From NCBI RefSeq assembly GCF_030944625.1, contig NZ_JAUSXY010000001.1, forward strand, positions 930,001 to 994,000: a DNA stretch of 64,000 bases, in the 5' to 3' direction. Source of the DNA: Arthrobacter sp. SLBN-112 (lineage in GTDB: Bacteria; Actinomycetota; Actinomycetes; Actinomycetales; Micrococcaceae). Positions within the stretch are counted from its first letter, which is position 1. Every line of letters starts with the position of its first letter. The notes below the pieces were generated by a model, which had not been told where the DNA came from, searched no databases, and was given only the letters and a program-made list of their open reading frames with translations. The translations under genes and the position numbers were made by a program. This document shows, piece after piece, positions 33,188-42,389 of the stretch.

Positions 33188-35422
33188 GCAGCGAAACCAC
33201 CACCGGAGCCACGGACCCGTCACGTTCAACCGTGGAGCGCCTGCAGGTGGCAGGGCTGCACGCCCCCGGTGACGCCGTCCTGTCCGTCCGTGACCTGAAC
33301 GTCCGCTTCAATACGGAAAACGGCGTTGTGCACGCCGTCCGGGGCATCGATTTCGACCTGCTGCCCGGCCGCACCCTGGGAATCGTGGGTGAATCGGGTT
33401 CCGGCAAATCGGTCACGTCCCTGGCCATCATGGGCCTCCTCGCGCCGACGGCGGAGGTCACCGGGTCCGTCCGGCTCAAGGGCCGCGAGTTGCTGGGACT
33501 GAGCGATAAGGCCATGTGCAAGTACCGCGGCAACGATCTCGCGATGGTCTTCCAGGACCCGTTGTCGTCCCTCACCCCGGTGTTCACCGTGGGCACCCAA
33601 ATCATCGAAGCGCTCACCATCCACAACCCCGCCATGAGCAAGAAGGCCAAGGAAGCCCGCGCCGTCGAACTCCTGGCCATGGTGGGAATCCCCAGCCCCA
33701 AGGACCGGCTCAAAGCCTTCCCGCACGAATTCTCCGGCGGCATGCGCCAGCGCGTCATGATCGCGATCGCCATCGCCAACAACCCGCGCGTCCTGATCGC
33801 CGATGAGCCGACGACGGCACTGGACGTCACCATCCAGGCCCAGGTCCTCGAGGTGCTGCACAAGGCGCAGGAGGAGACCGGGGCCGCCGTCGTCATGATT
33901 ACGCACGACCTCGGCGTCGTGGCCGGAATGGCCGACGACATCATGGTCATGTACGCAGGCAAGCCCGTGGAAACCGGGGCCGTGGACCACATTTACTACA
34001 ACCCGCGGATGCCCTACACCATGGGCTTGCTCGGGGCTGTCCCGCGCGTGGACGTGGCAGAGAAGTCCTCGCTCGTCCCCATCGAGGGGATGCCGCCGAA
34101 CCTGCTCCACAGCCCCACCGGCTGCTCGTTCGCGCCGCGCTGCCCCCTGGCCTCGGATGCCTGCCTGGACGGCGAACCCGCCCTGGCACCGGTCGGCGGC
34201 GACGGGCTGCACCGCGCCGCCTGCATCAAGTCCGAATCCCTCGGCGGCACGGTGGACGTGCACGACGTCTTCGCCGCTCCACCGGTACCCGTCTCCCGCT
34301 TCGATGCCATCCCGCGGGCGGAACGGGCCACCGTCCTTCAGCTCACGGACGTCCGCAAGCACTTCCCGCTGACCAGGGGCGCCCTGATCAAACGCAGGAT
34401 CGGCACCGTCAAGGCGGTGGACGGCCTGAGCTTCGACATCCGCGAAGGCGAATGCTTCTCCATCGTTGGCGAATCCGGCTCGGGAAAGACCACCAACCCT
34501 CCTGGAAATCATGGAGTTCCACCCGGACCAGGACGGCGAGGTGGTGATCGGCGGCTTGAGCAACAAGCAGGCGGCCGACGCAAAGACCAAGGGCAAGATG
34601 CGCCGCGAACTCCAGATGGTCTTTCAGGACCCCACAGGTGCCTTGGATCCGCGCTTCACGGTCTACGAGGTTCTGGCCGAACCATTGCAGAACGCGGGAA
34701 TGGACCGGACGGCCATCAAGAAGCGGATCATGGAACTGATGAAGCTCGTGGGCTTGCAGCCGGACCACGTCAACCGTTTCCCCAACCAGTTCTCCGGTGG
34801 CCAGCGGCAACGGATCGGGATCGCCCGCGCGCTGGCCGTGAACCCCAGACTGGTGGTTTTGGACGAGCCCGTCTCCGCCCTGGACGTATCGGTCCAGGCC
34901 GGCGTCATCAACCTCCTGGACCAGCTCCGCGCGGAACTGGGCCTGAGCTACCTGCTGGTTGCGCACGATCTGTCGGTGGTGCGCCACATTTCCAACCGCG
35001 TGGCCGTGATGTACCTCGGGAAGATCGTGGAGGTCGGGGCTGTGGACCGGGTTTTCGACAACCCCCGCCACCCCTACACCCGTGCACTCCTGTCCGCCAT
35101 CCCGGTGCCCGATCCGCAGCTGGAGCGGACCCGCGAACGCATCATCCTCCAGGGCGACCTGCCGTCCCCGCTGCAGGCACCCAAAGGCTGCAACTTTGCC
35201 ACCCGCTGCCCGGTCTTCGCCGCACTGCCGCCCGCGAAGCAGGAAAAATGCCTCACCCTCGAACCGCCCCTGGAAGCCGCGGCACCCTCGGCGGCAGTGC
35301 AGGCCCTGCAGCAGGCTCCCGTGCCTGCGCCGGACCAGCAGTTCGCCTGCTTTTATCCGGACGGGGAAATTGATGAGGACATGCTGGTGGTCCATGAACC
35401 GGCGGACCACCTTGCGCCCTAG
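33184..35422 (+). pseudogene. Fused double ATPase of peptide ABC importer (DppD-DppF), with a one-base frameshift
   Basis: A tandem ATPase that would read 745 residues if one base is removed. Half 1 (about 30-330) has Walker A GESGSGKS at 69-76, EFSGGMRQRV signature, LIADEPTTALDV and the oligopeptide C-terminal cysteine region. Half 2 starts near residue 380; its Walker A GESGSGKTT is read in the first frame, which then goes wrong. The correct continuation (LLEIMEFHPDQDG..., SGGQRQRIGIARAL, VVLDEPVSALDV) is in the +1-shifted frame to 35422. The extra base is one A at 34495-34496 in the ACCACCAACCC run; the expected reading is KTTTLLEIM. Sequencing error, recent mutation or programmed shift are all possible; the rest of both halves looks intact. 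Confidence 0.9.
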
Positions 35423-35473
35423 GATTTTTTCGACACACCCGCACCACCACTCGCACCAATCGAAGGGAAAACC

Positions 35474-37189
35474 ATGAGGAAACTGAACAGGATCAGCGGG
35501 GCAGCAGCCATTGCTGCCGCCCTGACGCTGACGGCCTGCGGCGGTGGCGGTGCCAGCGGCCCCGAAACGGCCAAGGGGCAGGAGGCAGGCAGCGACCTGT
35601 CCAAGCTGATCAGCATCAATGAGAAGCCGGCAGCCGACCTCCAGCAGGGCGGCAAGGTTACCCTTCCGCTGGGCAACATCGGGCCGGACTTCAATGGTTT
35701 CTCCAACAACGGCAACAGCGCTGACAACTCGGCCCTGCAGATCCCCATGAACCCGGTGGCTATGAACAGCGGCGGCATCGGCGGCTGCTGGAAGGTGGAC
35801 TTCAAGGGCAAGGTCACCCCGAACACCGATTTCTGCGAGTCGGTGAAGAGCGAGGTGAAGGACGGCAAGCAGACCATCACCATCGAGGTCAACCCCAAGG
35901 CCACCTACAACGACGGCACCCCGATTGACGTCAAGGCCTTCAAGAACACCTGGAACATCCTCAAGAGCCCGGATGCCGGTTACGACATCGTCAGCTCCGG
36001 AGCCTACGAATTCGTTGACTCCGTTGAGGCCGGCAGCAGCGACAAGGAAGTCATCGTCAAGACGTCCCGCCCGGTCTTCCCGGTCGATTCGCTGTTCTTC
36101 GGACTGATCCATCCCGCCGTCAACACCCCGGAGATTTTCAACGAGGGCTTTAACGGCAACATGCACCCGGAGTGGATGGCAGGCCCCTTCAAGCTGGACC
36201 AGTACGACACCGCGGCCAAGACCGTCACCCTGGTTCCGAACGACAAGTGGTGGGGCCAGAAGCCGGTCCTGTCAAACGTGACCTTCCGCCAGCTGGAAAC
36301 CAGCGCACAGATCGCCGCCTTCAAGAACGGTGAAATCGATGCCATGTCCGCCAACACCATCTCGCTGTACAAGCAGCTGGACGGCACCAAGGATTCAGAC
36401 ATCCGCCGCGGCCAGCGCCTCTTTGCCGGTGGCCTGAACCTCAACGCCCAGCGCATCACGGACGTCAACGTCCGCAAGGCCATCTTCGCCGCCGTAGACC
36501 GCGAGGCACTCCGCAAGGTCCGCTTCAACGGCCTGAACTGGGAAGAGCCCAGCTCCGGTTCCATGATGCTGCTGCCGTTCTCCGAGTACTACCAGGACAA
36601 CTACCCGGTCAAGGAAACCGGGCCGGACGCCGCCAAGAAGGTCCTTACCGACGCCGGCTACACGGCCAACGCCAACGGCATCATGGAGAAGGACGGAAAG
36701 CCCGCCTCCTTCAAGATCAGCAACTTCGGTGACGATCCCACCACTCTCGCCGTGGCCCAGACCCTGCAGAAGCAGCTCCAGGCCGGCGGCATGGATGTGG
36801 GCATCGACCAGCGCGCCTCCGCCGACTTTGGCAAGGTCCTGGGCAGCCGTGAATTCGACCTGAGCATCTCCGGTTACACCGTGGGCCCGGATGCCACCGA
36901 CGCCGTCAAGCAGTACTACGACTCCAAGACCAACGAGAACAAGCTGGGTGACGCCGATCTGGACAAGAAGATCGCCGACCTCGCCTCCATCGAGGACAAC
37001 GCAGCGCGCAACAAGGCTGCCATGGACGTGGAGAAGGAGCACATGGCGAAGTACTTCTCCATGGGCGTGGTCTTCAACGGCCCGCAGATCTCCTTCGTCC
37101 GCACCGGCCTGGCCAACTACGGCCCGTCGCTCTTCCAGAGCACCTCGCAGGTCCCGGACTGGACCACCATCGGCTGGGAAAAGAAGTAA
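35474..37189 (+). CDS. Peptide-type ABC transporter substrate-binding lipoprotein
   Basis: A 571-residue extracytoplasmic binding protein of family 5. The signal peptide ends in the lipobox LTAC with Cys22. Family marks include FCESVKSEVKDGKQTITIEVNPKATYNDGTPIDVKAFKNTWN and the later GGLNLNAQRITDVNVRKAIFAAVDREAL. It captures an oligopeptide-like or other bulky solute for the two permeases encoded upstream. GGGAAAACC precedes ATG 35474, 51 bases after the ATPase gene. A strong terminator follows. Confidence 0.92.
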   Translation: MRKLNRISGAAAIAAALTLTACGGGGASGPETAKGQEAGSDLSKLISINEKPAADLQQGGKVTLPLGNIGPDFNGFSNNGNSADNSALQIPMNPVAMNSGGIGGCWKVDFKGKVTPNTDFCESVKSEVKDGKQTITIEVNPKATYNDGTPIDVKAFKNTWNILKSPDAGYDIVSSGAYEFVDSVEAGSSDKEVIVKTSRPVFPVDSLFFGLIHPAVNTPEIFNEGFNGNMHPEWMAGPFKLDQYDTAAKTVTLVPNDKWWGQKPVLSNVTFRQLETSAQIAAFKNGEIDAMSANTISLYKQLDGTKDSDIRRGQRLFAGGLNLNAQRITDVNVRKAIFAAVDREALRKVRFNGLNWEEPSSGSMMLLPFSEYYQDNYPVKETGPDAAKKVLTDAGYTANANGIMEKDGKPASFKISNFGDDPTTLAVAQTLQKQLQAGGMDVGIDQRASADFGKVLGSREFDLSISGYTVGPDATDAVKQYYDSKTNENKLGDADLDKKIADLASIEDNAARNKAAMDVEKEHMAKYFSMGVVFNGPQISFVRTGLANYGPSLFQSTSQVPDWTTIGWEKK

Positions 37190-37212
37190 CCAGCCCGCAA
37201 TCCGCTCGAAAA

Positions 37213-37243
37213 GCCGGCACCCCTGGTCACCAGGGGTGCCGGC
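37213..37243 (+). terminator. Terminator of the ABC importer operon
   Basis: Perfect 15-base-pair inverted repeat around base 37228 (arms GCCGGCACCCCTGGT / ACCAGGGGTGCCGGC), followed by CCCGTTT. Confidence 0.8.
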
Positions 37244-37269
37244 CCCGTTTAACGGTTCGCACCCCCGGG

Positions 37270-37275
37270 TAGCGT
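37270..37275 (+). promoter_or_regulatory. -10 box of leaderless oxidoreductase promoter
   Basis: TAGCGT, seven bases, ATG 37283. Confidence 0.45.
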
Positions 37276-37282
37276 AGCTTCC

Positions 37283-38356
37283 ATGACCGGAACTGAAGTC
37301 GACCCCCGCACCATCCGCACCGCCGTCGTCGGCTATGGGCTGGCAGGGTGCGTGTTCCACACCCCGTTGCTGGCAGCCAACGGCAGCTATTCGCTGGACA
37401 TCATTGCCACGTCCGACGCCGGGCGGCAGGCGGCTGCCTCATCCCGGCTTCCGGGGGTGGACGTTGTGCGCGACGGCGCCGCCGTCCTGGGGCGGGCAGC
37501 TGACCTTGACCTGGTGGTCCTGGCGACGCCGCCGGAGACGCACTTTCCGCTGGCCAAGGCGGCGCTGGCGGCGGGGCTGGACGTGGTGGTGGACAAGCCG
37601 TTCGCCGTGACCAGCGCGCAGGGGCAGGAGCTCGTTGACCTGGCGCGGCAGCTGGGTCGGGTATTGACGGTGTTCCACAACCGGAGGTGGGACGGCGATT
37701 TCCTGACGCTGCGGAAATTGCTGGACGTCCGGGCCTTGGGTGAGGTGGCCAGGTTCGAGTCCCGGTTCGAGCGCTGGCAACCCAGTATTGCCAAGCCCTG
37801 GAAGGCGCGGGCCACCGCCGCGGACGGGGGAGGGGTCCTCTTCGACCTGGGCAGCCATCTCGTTGACCAGGCGCTGCAGTTGTTCGGCCCCGCCGCGGTG
37901 GCTCACGCCGAGCTGACGGCGCGGCGGTCCGATGAGCGGGCGGATGATGATGTCTTCCTGGTCCTGCGTCACGATTCCGGCGCGACCAGCCACCTGACCA
38001 TGAACATGCTGTGCGCGCAGCAGGGGCCGCGCTTCCGGGTGCTCGGTTCCGTGGGTGGGTACACGAAGAACGGGGTGGACCCGCAGGAGCCCTACCTTGC
38101 CGCCGGTGGCAGCCCCCTGGATCCCGGGTATGGGCAGGAAGCGCCGGAATGGGCAGGGCTGCTGGGCCGTGACGGCCACTTGGACCGGCTCCCCACCGAA
38201 CGCGGAGCCTACCCGGAGTTCTACAGCATCCTGGCGGACAAGATCCTCGACGGCGGCACAGCGTCAGCCCTGCCCCTCCCCGTAAACCCGGAAGACGCCG
38301 TCGAGGTCCTGAGAATCATAGAAAAAGCCCGCGAACTGGCCACACAGCGGACTTAA
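37283..38356 (+). CDS. GFO/IDH/MocA family oxidoreductase
   Basis: A 357-residue NAD(P)-dependent sugar or cyclitol dehydrogenase. The Rossmann domain (about 10-130) reads AVVGYGLAGCVFHTPLL, VVLATPPETHF and VDKPFAVT (the EKP/DKP motif with the catalytic lysine). The C-terminal alpha/beta domain has GGGVLFDLGSHLVDQALQLFG with the conserved histidine. The close relatives of this form (YdgJ/IolW-like) use myo- or scyllo-inosose; substrate is not certain. The gene is single, after the importer terminator and before a large hairpin. Confidence 0.9.
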   Translation: MTGTEVDPRTIRTAVVGYGLAGCVFHTPLLAANGSYSLDIIATSDAGRQAAASSRLPGVDVVRDGAAVLGRAADLDLVVLATPPETHFPLAKAALAAGLDVVVDKPFAVTSAQGQELVDLARQLGRVLTVFHNRRWDGDFLTLRKLLDVRALGEVARFESRFERWQPSIAKPWKARATAADGGGVLFDLGSHLVDQALQLFGPAAVAHAELTARRSDERADDDVFLVLRHDSGATSHLTMNMLCAQQGPRFRVLGSVGGYTKNGVDPQEPYLAAGGSPLDPGYGQEAPEWAGLLGRDGHLDRLPTERGAYPEFYSILADKILDGGTASALPLPVNPEDAVEVLRIIEKARELATQRT

Positions 38357-38490
38357 CGTTTGAACGGCAGCCATCCAGAAAGCGTGCTCCCCACCAGCAC
38401 CCTAACCTCGCAAGCTCGGTCAGGGAACCCTGCTGGCGTGGGCCCAGGCGACGAAGGAGCAGCACGCGTTGGATGACTGCCGTTCAAACG
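38357..38490. repeat. 134-bp imperfect inverted repeat filling the gap between convergent genes
   Basis: Outer perfect arms CGTTTGAACGGCAG (38357-38370) and CTGCCGTTCAAACG (38477-38490), then CATCCA/TGGATG, then GCGTGCT/AGCACGC, an 18-base asymmetric insert, then CCCAC..CAGCA paired with TGCTGG.GTGGG. It fills nearly the whole 145-base gap between the oxidoreductase and ald. It may act as a bidirectional terminator or be a mobile palindromic element (MITE/REP-like). Confidence 0.7.
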
Positions 38491-38501
38491 GCTAACTGGG
38501 G

Positions 38502-39620
38502 CTAGGCCGAGACCAGTTCGTGCCAGTCGGAAACCAGGGGCAGGTTGTGGGCCTCGGACACGGAGTGGTGCGCCACGTGGCCGGCGGCGATGTTGAGCCC
38601 GGCGGCGAGGGCAGGGTCGCGGTCGAACGCAGCCTTGACGCCCAGGTTGGCCAGGGACACGGCGTAGCGCAGGGTCACGTTGGTCAGCGCGTACGTGGAG
38701 GTGTTGGGCACGGCGCCGGGCATGTTGGCCACGCAGTAGAAAATGGTGTTGTGCACCTTGTAGGTGGGTTCCTGGTGCGTGGTGGGGTGCGTGTCCTCGA
38801 AGCAGCCGCCCTGGTCCACGGCGATGTCCACCAGGACCGAGCCGGGCTTCATCCGTGCCACGAGGTCGTTGGTGACCAGCTTGGGGGCCTTGGCGCCGGG
38901 GATCAGGACGGAGCCGATCACCAGGTCCGCGTCCACCACTGACTTTTCGATCTCGTACTTGTTGGAGGCAACCGTCTTGAGTCGGCCCTGGTACTGGGCA
39001 TCGAGTTCGCGGAGCCGGTTGATGTTGATGTCCAGGATGGTCACGTCGGCACCCAGGCCCAGGGCCATGGCGGCGGCGTTGGTTCCGGCCACGCCGGCGC
39101 CCAGGACAACCACCTTGGCGGGACGGACGCCCGGGACGCCGCCCAGCAGCACGCCCTTGCCGCCGGCCGGAGCCATCAGCGAGGTGGCGCCCACCTGGAC
39201 TGACAGGCGTCCGGCGACCTCGGACATCGGGGCAAGCAGCGGCAGGGTGCGGCCTTCCTGCACGGTCTCGTAGGCGATCGCGGTGACGCCGGAGTTAATG
39301 AGTTCCTGCGTCAGTTCCGGCTCGGCCGCGAGGTGCAGGTAGGTGAAGAGGATCAGGCCCTTGCGGAAGCGGTGGTATTCGGCCTTGACCGGTTCCTTGA
39401 CCTTCATCACCATGTCGGCACGGGCCCAGACGTCGTCGGCCTCATTGACGATCTCGGCGCCGGCGATCGCGTATTCCTCGTCAGTGATGCCCGAGCCCAG
39501 GCCGGCCCCGCGCTCCACCAGGACGGTGTGGCCGTGGGTGCGGAACTCGTGGACGCCGGCAGCGGTGATGGCCACGCGGAATTCGTTGTTCTTGATTTCT
39601 TTGGGGACGCCGATGATCAT
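38502..39620 (-). CDS. ald: Alanine dehydrogenase
   Basis: A 372-residue NAD-dependent enzyme that interconverts L-alanine and pyruvate plus ammonia. [19 protein letters not shown] opens the family; [20 protein letters not shown] and [28 protein letters not shown] (Rossmann, NAD-binding) are conserved, as is [28 protein letters not shown] with the active-site aspartate and histidine. ATG 39620 has GGAG seven bases upstream. It is divergent from a PucR-type regulator gene, a common arrangement in actinobacteria for alanine-induced control. Confidence 0.96.
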   Translation of the reverse strand: MIIGVPKEIKNNEFRVAITAAGVHEFRTHGHTVLVERGAGLGSGITDEEYAIAGAEIVNEADDVWARADMVMKVKEPVKAEYHRFRKGLILFTYLHLAAEPELTQELINSGVTAIAYETVQEGRTLPLLAPMSEVAGRLSVQVGATSLMAPAGGKGVLLGGVPGVRPAKVVVLGAGVAGTNAAAMALGLGADVTILDININRLRELDAQYQGRLKTVASNKYEIEKSVVDADLVIGSVLIPGAKAPKLVTNDLVARMKPGSVLVDIAVDQGGCFEDTHPTTHQEPTYKVHNTIFYCVANMPGAVPNTSTYALTNVTLRYAVSLANLGVKAAFDRDPALAAGLNIAAGHVAHHSVSEAHNLPLVSDWHELVSA

Positions 39621-39770
39621 CGTCTGCTCCAATGTATGGGGGCCGATAGGCCGGAAAAGCGGAAGGAATTTCGTGTTTCAACGATAAATCCGGTTGTGAG
39701 CCAGCTGACATGTTCCACCTGACCGACGTGCGGCAAAACCGCGAAATGACGCGGATTTTACGGTGTTTAG

Positions 39771-39786
39771 CTCGACAAGTGTCGAG
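39771..39786. promoter_or_regulatory. Operator palindrome in the ald/PucR divergent gap
   Basis: Perfect CTCGAC-AAGT-GTCGAG in the 234-base divergent region, about 150 bases before ald and 57 before the regulator -10 box. Likely bound by the PucR-type regulator. Confidence 0.6.
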
Positions 39787-39842
39787 TCCTGGAGCGTCAT
39801 GTGTCGCCTCATGTCCGTTAGTCCTGTGCAGCGCCCAAGCAG

Positions 39843-39848
39843 TAGTGT
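39843..39848 (+). promoter_or_regulatory. -10 box of leaderless PucR-type regulator promoter
   Basis: TAGTGT, six bases, ATG 39855. Confidence 0.45.
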
Positions 39849-39854
39849 TGGCGC

Positions 39855-41075
39855 ATGCAGCAGCAGGGTGTGGAAGAGCTCGTCGAGCAGGTGGCGCAGA
39901 AGCTGGGACGCGGCCTCTCCCTCGAGGACCTGGACGGCCTGCTGCTCGCCTACAGCTCCAACCAGTCCCACGCCGACCGCGTGCGGGTGAATTTCCTGCT
40001 GAGCAAGAAGGTTCCGGCGGACGTGAGCGCATGGCAGCTCTCCCACGGCATCGCCACCGCCGTGCGGCCGGTGGTGGTGCCGGCCAACCCGGACCTGGGC
40101 ATGCTGGGCCGGGTCTGCGTTCCGCTGATGGTGCGTGGCTTCCGCGTGGGGTACCTGTGGGTGCAGCAGGACTCGGCGGAGGAAAGTCCGACGGCGATAC
40201 TCACCCAATTGCCGGGCGTCAACCACGAGCTTGAGCTGCTGTCGGGGCTCCTGCTCGACTCGAACACGGCGGAATCCGAATTCCGGCGGGGCCGGGAGCG
40301 CGAGTTCCTGGCAGCCTGCGCGGGGGAACCCAATGCGGTGGCTGCGGTGGCTGGCTGGAAGGAAGTCCAGGGCCGTGGCCCCTGGCAAATGGTCACCATC
40401 CTCGATGCGGACGGCTGGGCCAGCGGGCCGGACCCCATCGCCTCCGCCCTGATCCACCGTTCAACGGCGCTGCAGGCAACGGTGGGGGTGGACGCTGCGC
40501 TCTTCAGTGCCGGCACCGAAACCCACTCGGTGGTGCTGTTCCGCGAATCGACCGGGCGGGCCAACCACGCCCAGGTGCTGGTGCACTACCAGCTGGAGCT
40601 GGCCAAGCGCTCGGGCCGGCCGGTCCACCGGATCATCCTGGGGATCAGCGAGGGTTTCGCCAGGACGCGCCAGCTCGCGGAGGCCTACCGGCAGTCCCGG
40701 ATGGCAGCCCAGGCGGCCGCCGTCGATCCGCAGCTGGGCGAGCTGGTGGACTGCCGCGCCACCGGCGTCTACCAGCTGCTCGCCTCGGCCGGTGGGGGAG
40801 TCGGGGCGTGGGCGGACTCCGGGTCCGTGTACTTCCGGATGCTCGAGGATCACGACCGCAACGGCGAGCTCATTCCCGTCCTGGAGCTGCTGTATGACAA
40901 TGACGGCTCGGTCCAGGACGTGGCCACCCGGCTTCACCTGCACCGCAGCAGCATCTACAACCGGCTGGGGCGGATCCGGCAGTTGCTGGGGGTGGACCCG
41001 CTGAAGGGATTGCCCCGGTTGGAACTGCATGCCGCGCTCAAGATGCGGCGCTGGGCGGCAAGGCCCAGGATCTGA
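39855..41075 (+). CDS. PucR/CdaR family transcriptional regulator, probable regulator of ald
   Basis: A 406-residue regulator. Residues about 1-150 form a sensory region, about 190-320 the GGDEF-like CdaR middle domain (YQLELAKRSGRPVHRIILGISEGFARTRQLAEAYRQSRMAAQAA), and about 345-395 the PucR C-terminal helix-turn-helix (LELLYDNDGSVQDVATRLHLHRSSIYNRLGRIRQLLGVDP). Proteins of this class next to ald activate alanine dehydrogenase in response to alanine. Here ald is divergent and a palindrome lies between, which supports the link. Confidence 0.9.
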   Translation: MQQQGVEELVEQVAQKLGRGLSLEDLDGLLLAYSSNQSHADRVRVNFLLSKKVPADVSAWQLSHGIATAVRPVVVPANPDLGMLGRVCVPLMVRGFRVGYLWVQQDSAEESPTAILTQLPGVNHELELLSGLLLDSNTAESEFRRGREREFLAACAGEPNAVAAVAGWKEVQGRGPWQMVTILDADGWASGPDPIASALIHRSTALQATVGVDAALFSAGTETHSVVLFRESTGRANHAQVLVHYQLELAKRSGRPVHRIILGISEGFARTRQLAEAYRQSRMAAQAAAVDPQLGELVDCRATGVYQLLASAGGGVGAWADSGSVYFRMLEDHDRNGELIPVLELLYDNDGSVQDVATRLHLHRSSIYNRLGRIRQLLGVDPLKGLPRLELHAALKMRRWAARPRI

Positions 41076-41092
41076 CGCCGGAAGATCCGGGG

Positions 41093-41911
41093 TTACCGGG
41101 AGGCGGCCCCTGCGAAGGACCGGATGGCGTCCGCCACCTGCTGCGGGCGCAGGTGCTGGACCACATGGCCTGCCCGCGGTATTTCCACGAAGCTTCCCTG
41201 CGGTACGGCTTGGGCGAGCCGAATGCACCACTCCGGCCCGGCCACTTGGTCGTGGTTGCCGCGGAGGACCAGGACGGGCACGTTGATGCCGGCCAGCCGC
41301 AGCTCAGTGGGGTAGCCCATCATTACCGGCACTTCGGTGAAGTACCAGCGCGGTCCGCAGCGGAGGTAGTCGGTGAAGACGATCCAGTTGGATGAGGCAT
41401 TTTCCCGGAGCATGGCGTCCAGGAAAAGAGCCAGGCCCTGCCGCAGGACGCTCCGGTGCCGGGAGTCCACCACAGGCCCCATCAACACCAGTTGCAGCGC
41501 TCGTTCCGGTGCGTAAAGCGCGGCCTCGATGGCGAACTGCACGCCCATCGAGTGTCCCACCAGGATGTAGGAGTCGATTCCGGATGCCTTCAATGCCTGG
41601 GCGATGAAGGCGCCGTAGTCCGCTGCGGACAGCTGCCTGCCGGGCTTGGGTCTTCCGGCGAAGCCCGGCAGGTCCAGCGCGTAGGTGGGGGCGGCGGCCA
41701 GTTCGCAGTGGAGGCGGCGGAGGTAGCGGTGGGAGACGCCGATGCCGTGGATGAGCACGTACGCCGGTCCGGCGGGATTGCCGGCGGCCTGTTTTCCGGG
41801 CGGGGGTGTCCCGTCAGCCCAAAGCAGCCTGCCCTTCAGGCCATTGGCCTCCACCTCGGCTCGGTGCAGCCTGACGTCTTTCCGGCTCCACCGCCCAAGG
41901 GGAAACCGCAC
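41093..41911 (-). CDS. Alpha/beta hydrolase
   Basis: A 272-residue hydrolase. LIHGIGVSHRYLR carries the HG oxyanion motif near residue 54, YILVGHSMGVQFAIEAA the nucleophile serine in GHSMG (about residue 119), VLVLRGNHDQVAGPEW the acid aspartate, and IPRAGHVVQHLRPQQVA the histidine. All triad members are present. Substrate is unknown. Its ATG shares one base with the stop of the upstream HTH gene (TGATG), so the two are translated together, which makes the pair functionally suggestive. Confidence 0.88.
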   Translation of the reverse strand: MRFPLGRWSRKDVRLHRAEVEANGLKGRLLWADGTPPPGKQAAGNPAGPAYVLIHGIGVSHRYLRRLHCELAAAPTYALDLPGFAGRPKPGRQLSAADYGAFIAQALKASGIDSYILVGHSMGVQFAIEAALYAPERALQLVLMGPVVDSRHRSVLRQGLALFLDAMLRENASSNWIVFTDYLRCGPRWYFTEVPVMMGYPTELRLAGINVPVLVLRGNHDQVAGPEWCIRLAQAVPQGSFVEIPRAGHVVQHLRPQQVADAIRSFAGAASR

Positions 41912-42333
41912 TACTCTGCCTGCCCGGCGGCGTCCCGGGCGGCATTGTCCTGCTGGCGCTTCTGGTCCTCATGCTTCTGGTGTTCCAGCCACGCCATGAT
42001 GTCAGCCTGCCGGATCCGGCGGTGCGAGCCGCGGTACTCCACCGGAATCTCGCCGCGGTCCGTCATGTTCCGCAGGTAGGTGTGCGAGATCCCCGCCAGT
42101 TCCGCCGCCTGGGAAGTGGTCAGCATTTCCTCCACGCTGCTCACCGTCACCGTTTCGCCGCGTCCCAGCCGTGCAAGGAGATCCACGACGGCGTCCCTCG
42201 CCTGCGCGGGCAGGCGGTGGACGGTGCCGTCCACGAAGACGGTGATGTCGTTGCTGTCCTCGAGTGCGCGCGCAAGGCTGCCGGCCTCGCCTGCGGGCAG
42301 GCCGGCCGTAACGCGGGGGGCTATCAATGCCAT
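41911..42333 (-). CDS. Excisionase-type helix-turn-helix protein, antitoxin-like
   Basis: A 140-residue protein. The N-terminal half (ITVFVDGTVHRLPAQARDAVVDLLARLGRGETVTVSSVEEM) matches in pattern the first domain of actinobacterial antitoxins that accompany PIN-domain toxins. The C-terminal half (about 70-118) is a MerR-like excisionase HTH: LTTSQAAELAGISHTYLRNMTDRGEIPVEYRGSHRRIRQADIMAWL. No PIN gene is adjacent; the coupled downstream gene encodes an alpha/beta hydrolase. The -10 box TAGGCT lies six bases before ATG 42333, predicting a leaderless mRNA. Family pattern is from memory, not a search. Confidence 0.8.
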   Translation of the reverse strand: MALIAPRVTAGLPAGEAGSLARALEDSNDITVFVDGTVHRLPAQARDAVVDLLARLGRGETVTVSSVEEMLTTSQAAELAGISHTYLRNMTDRGEIPVEYRGSHRRIRQADIMAWLEHQKHEDQKRQQDNAARDAAGQAE

Positions 42334-42339
42334 GGACGT

Positions 42340-42345
42340 AGCCTA
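42340..42345 (-). promoter_or_regulatory. -10 box of leaderless HTH gene promoter
   Basis: Minus-strand TAGGCT, six bases, ATG 42333. Confidence 0.5.
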
Positions 42346-42389
42346 TCCCGCGTACGGTGCGTTCCCGCTGGCCGGTCAGTTCCTCCGGA

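Noticed and set aside
34510..35373. C-terminal 290 residues of the long frame through the double ATPase as a real domain
   Set aside because: After the frameshift the sequence is low-complexity Arg/Pro/Gly-rich with no ABC motifs, while the other frame carries them all.
41093..41911. PIN-domain toxin as partner of the HTH protein
   Set aside because: The protein has a clear GHSMG hydrolase elbow and catalytic triad and no PIN acidic residues pattern.
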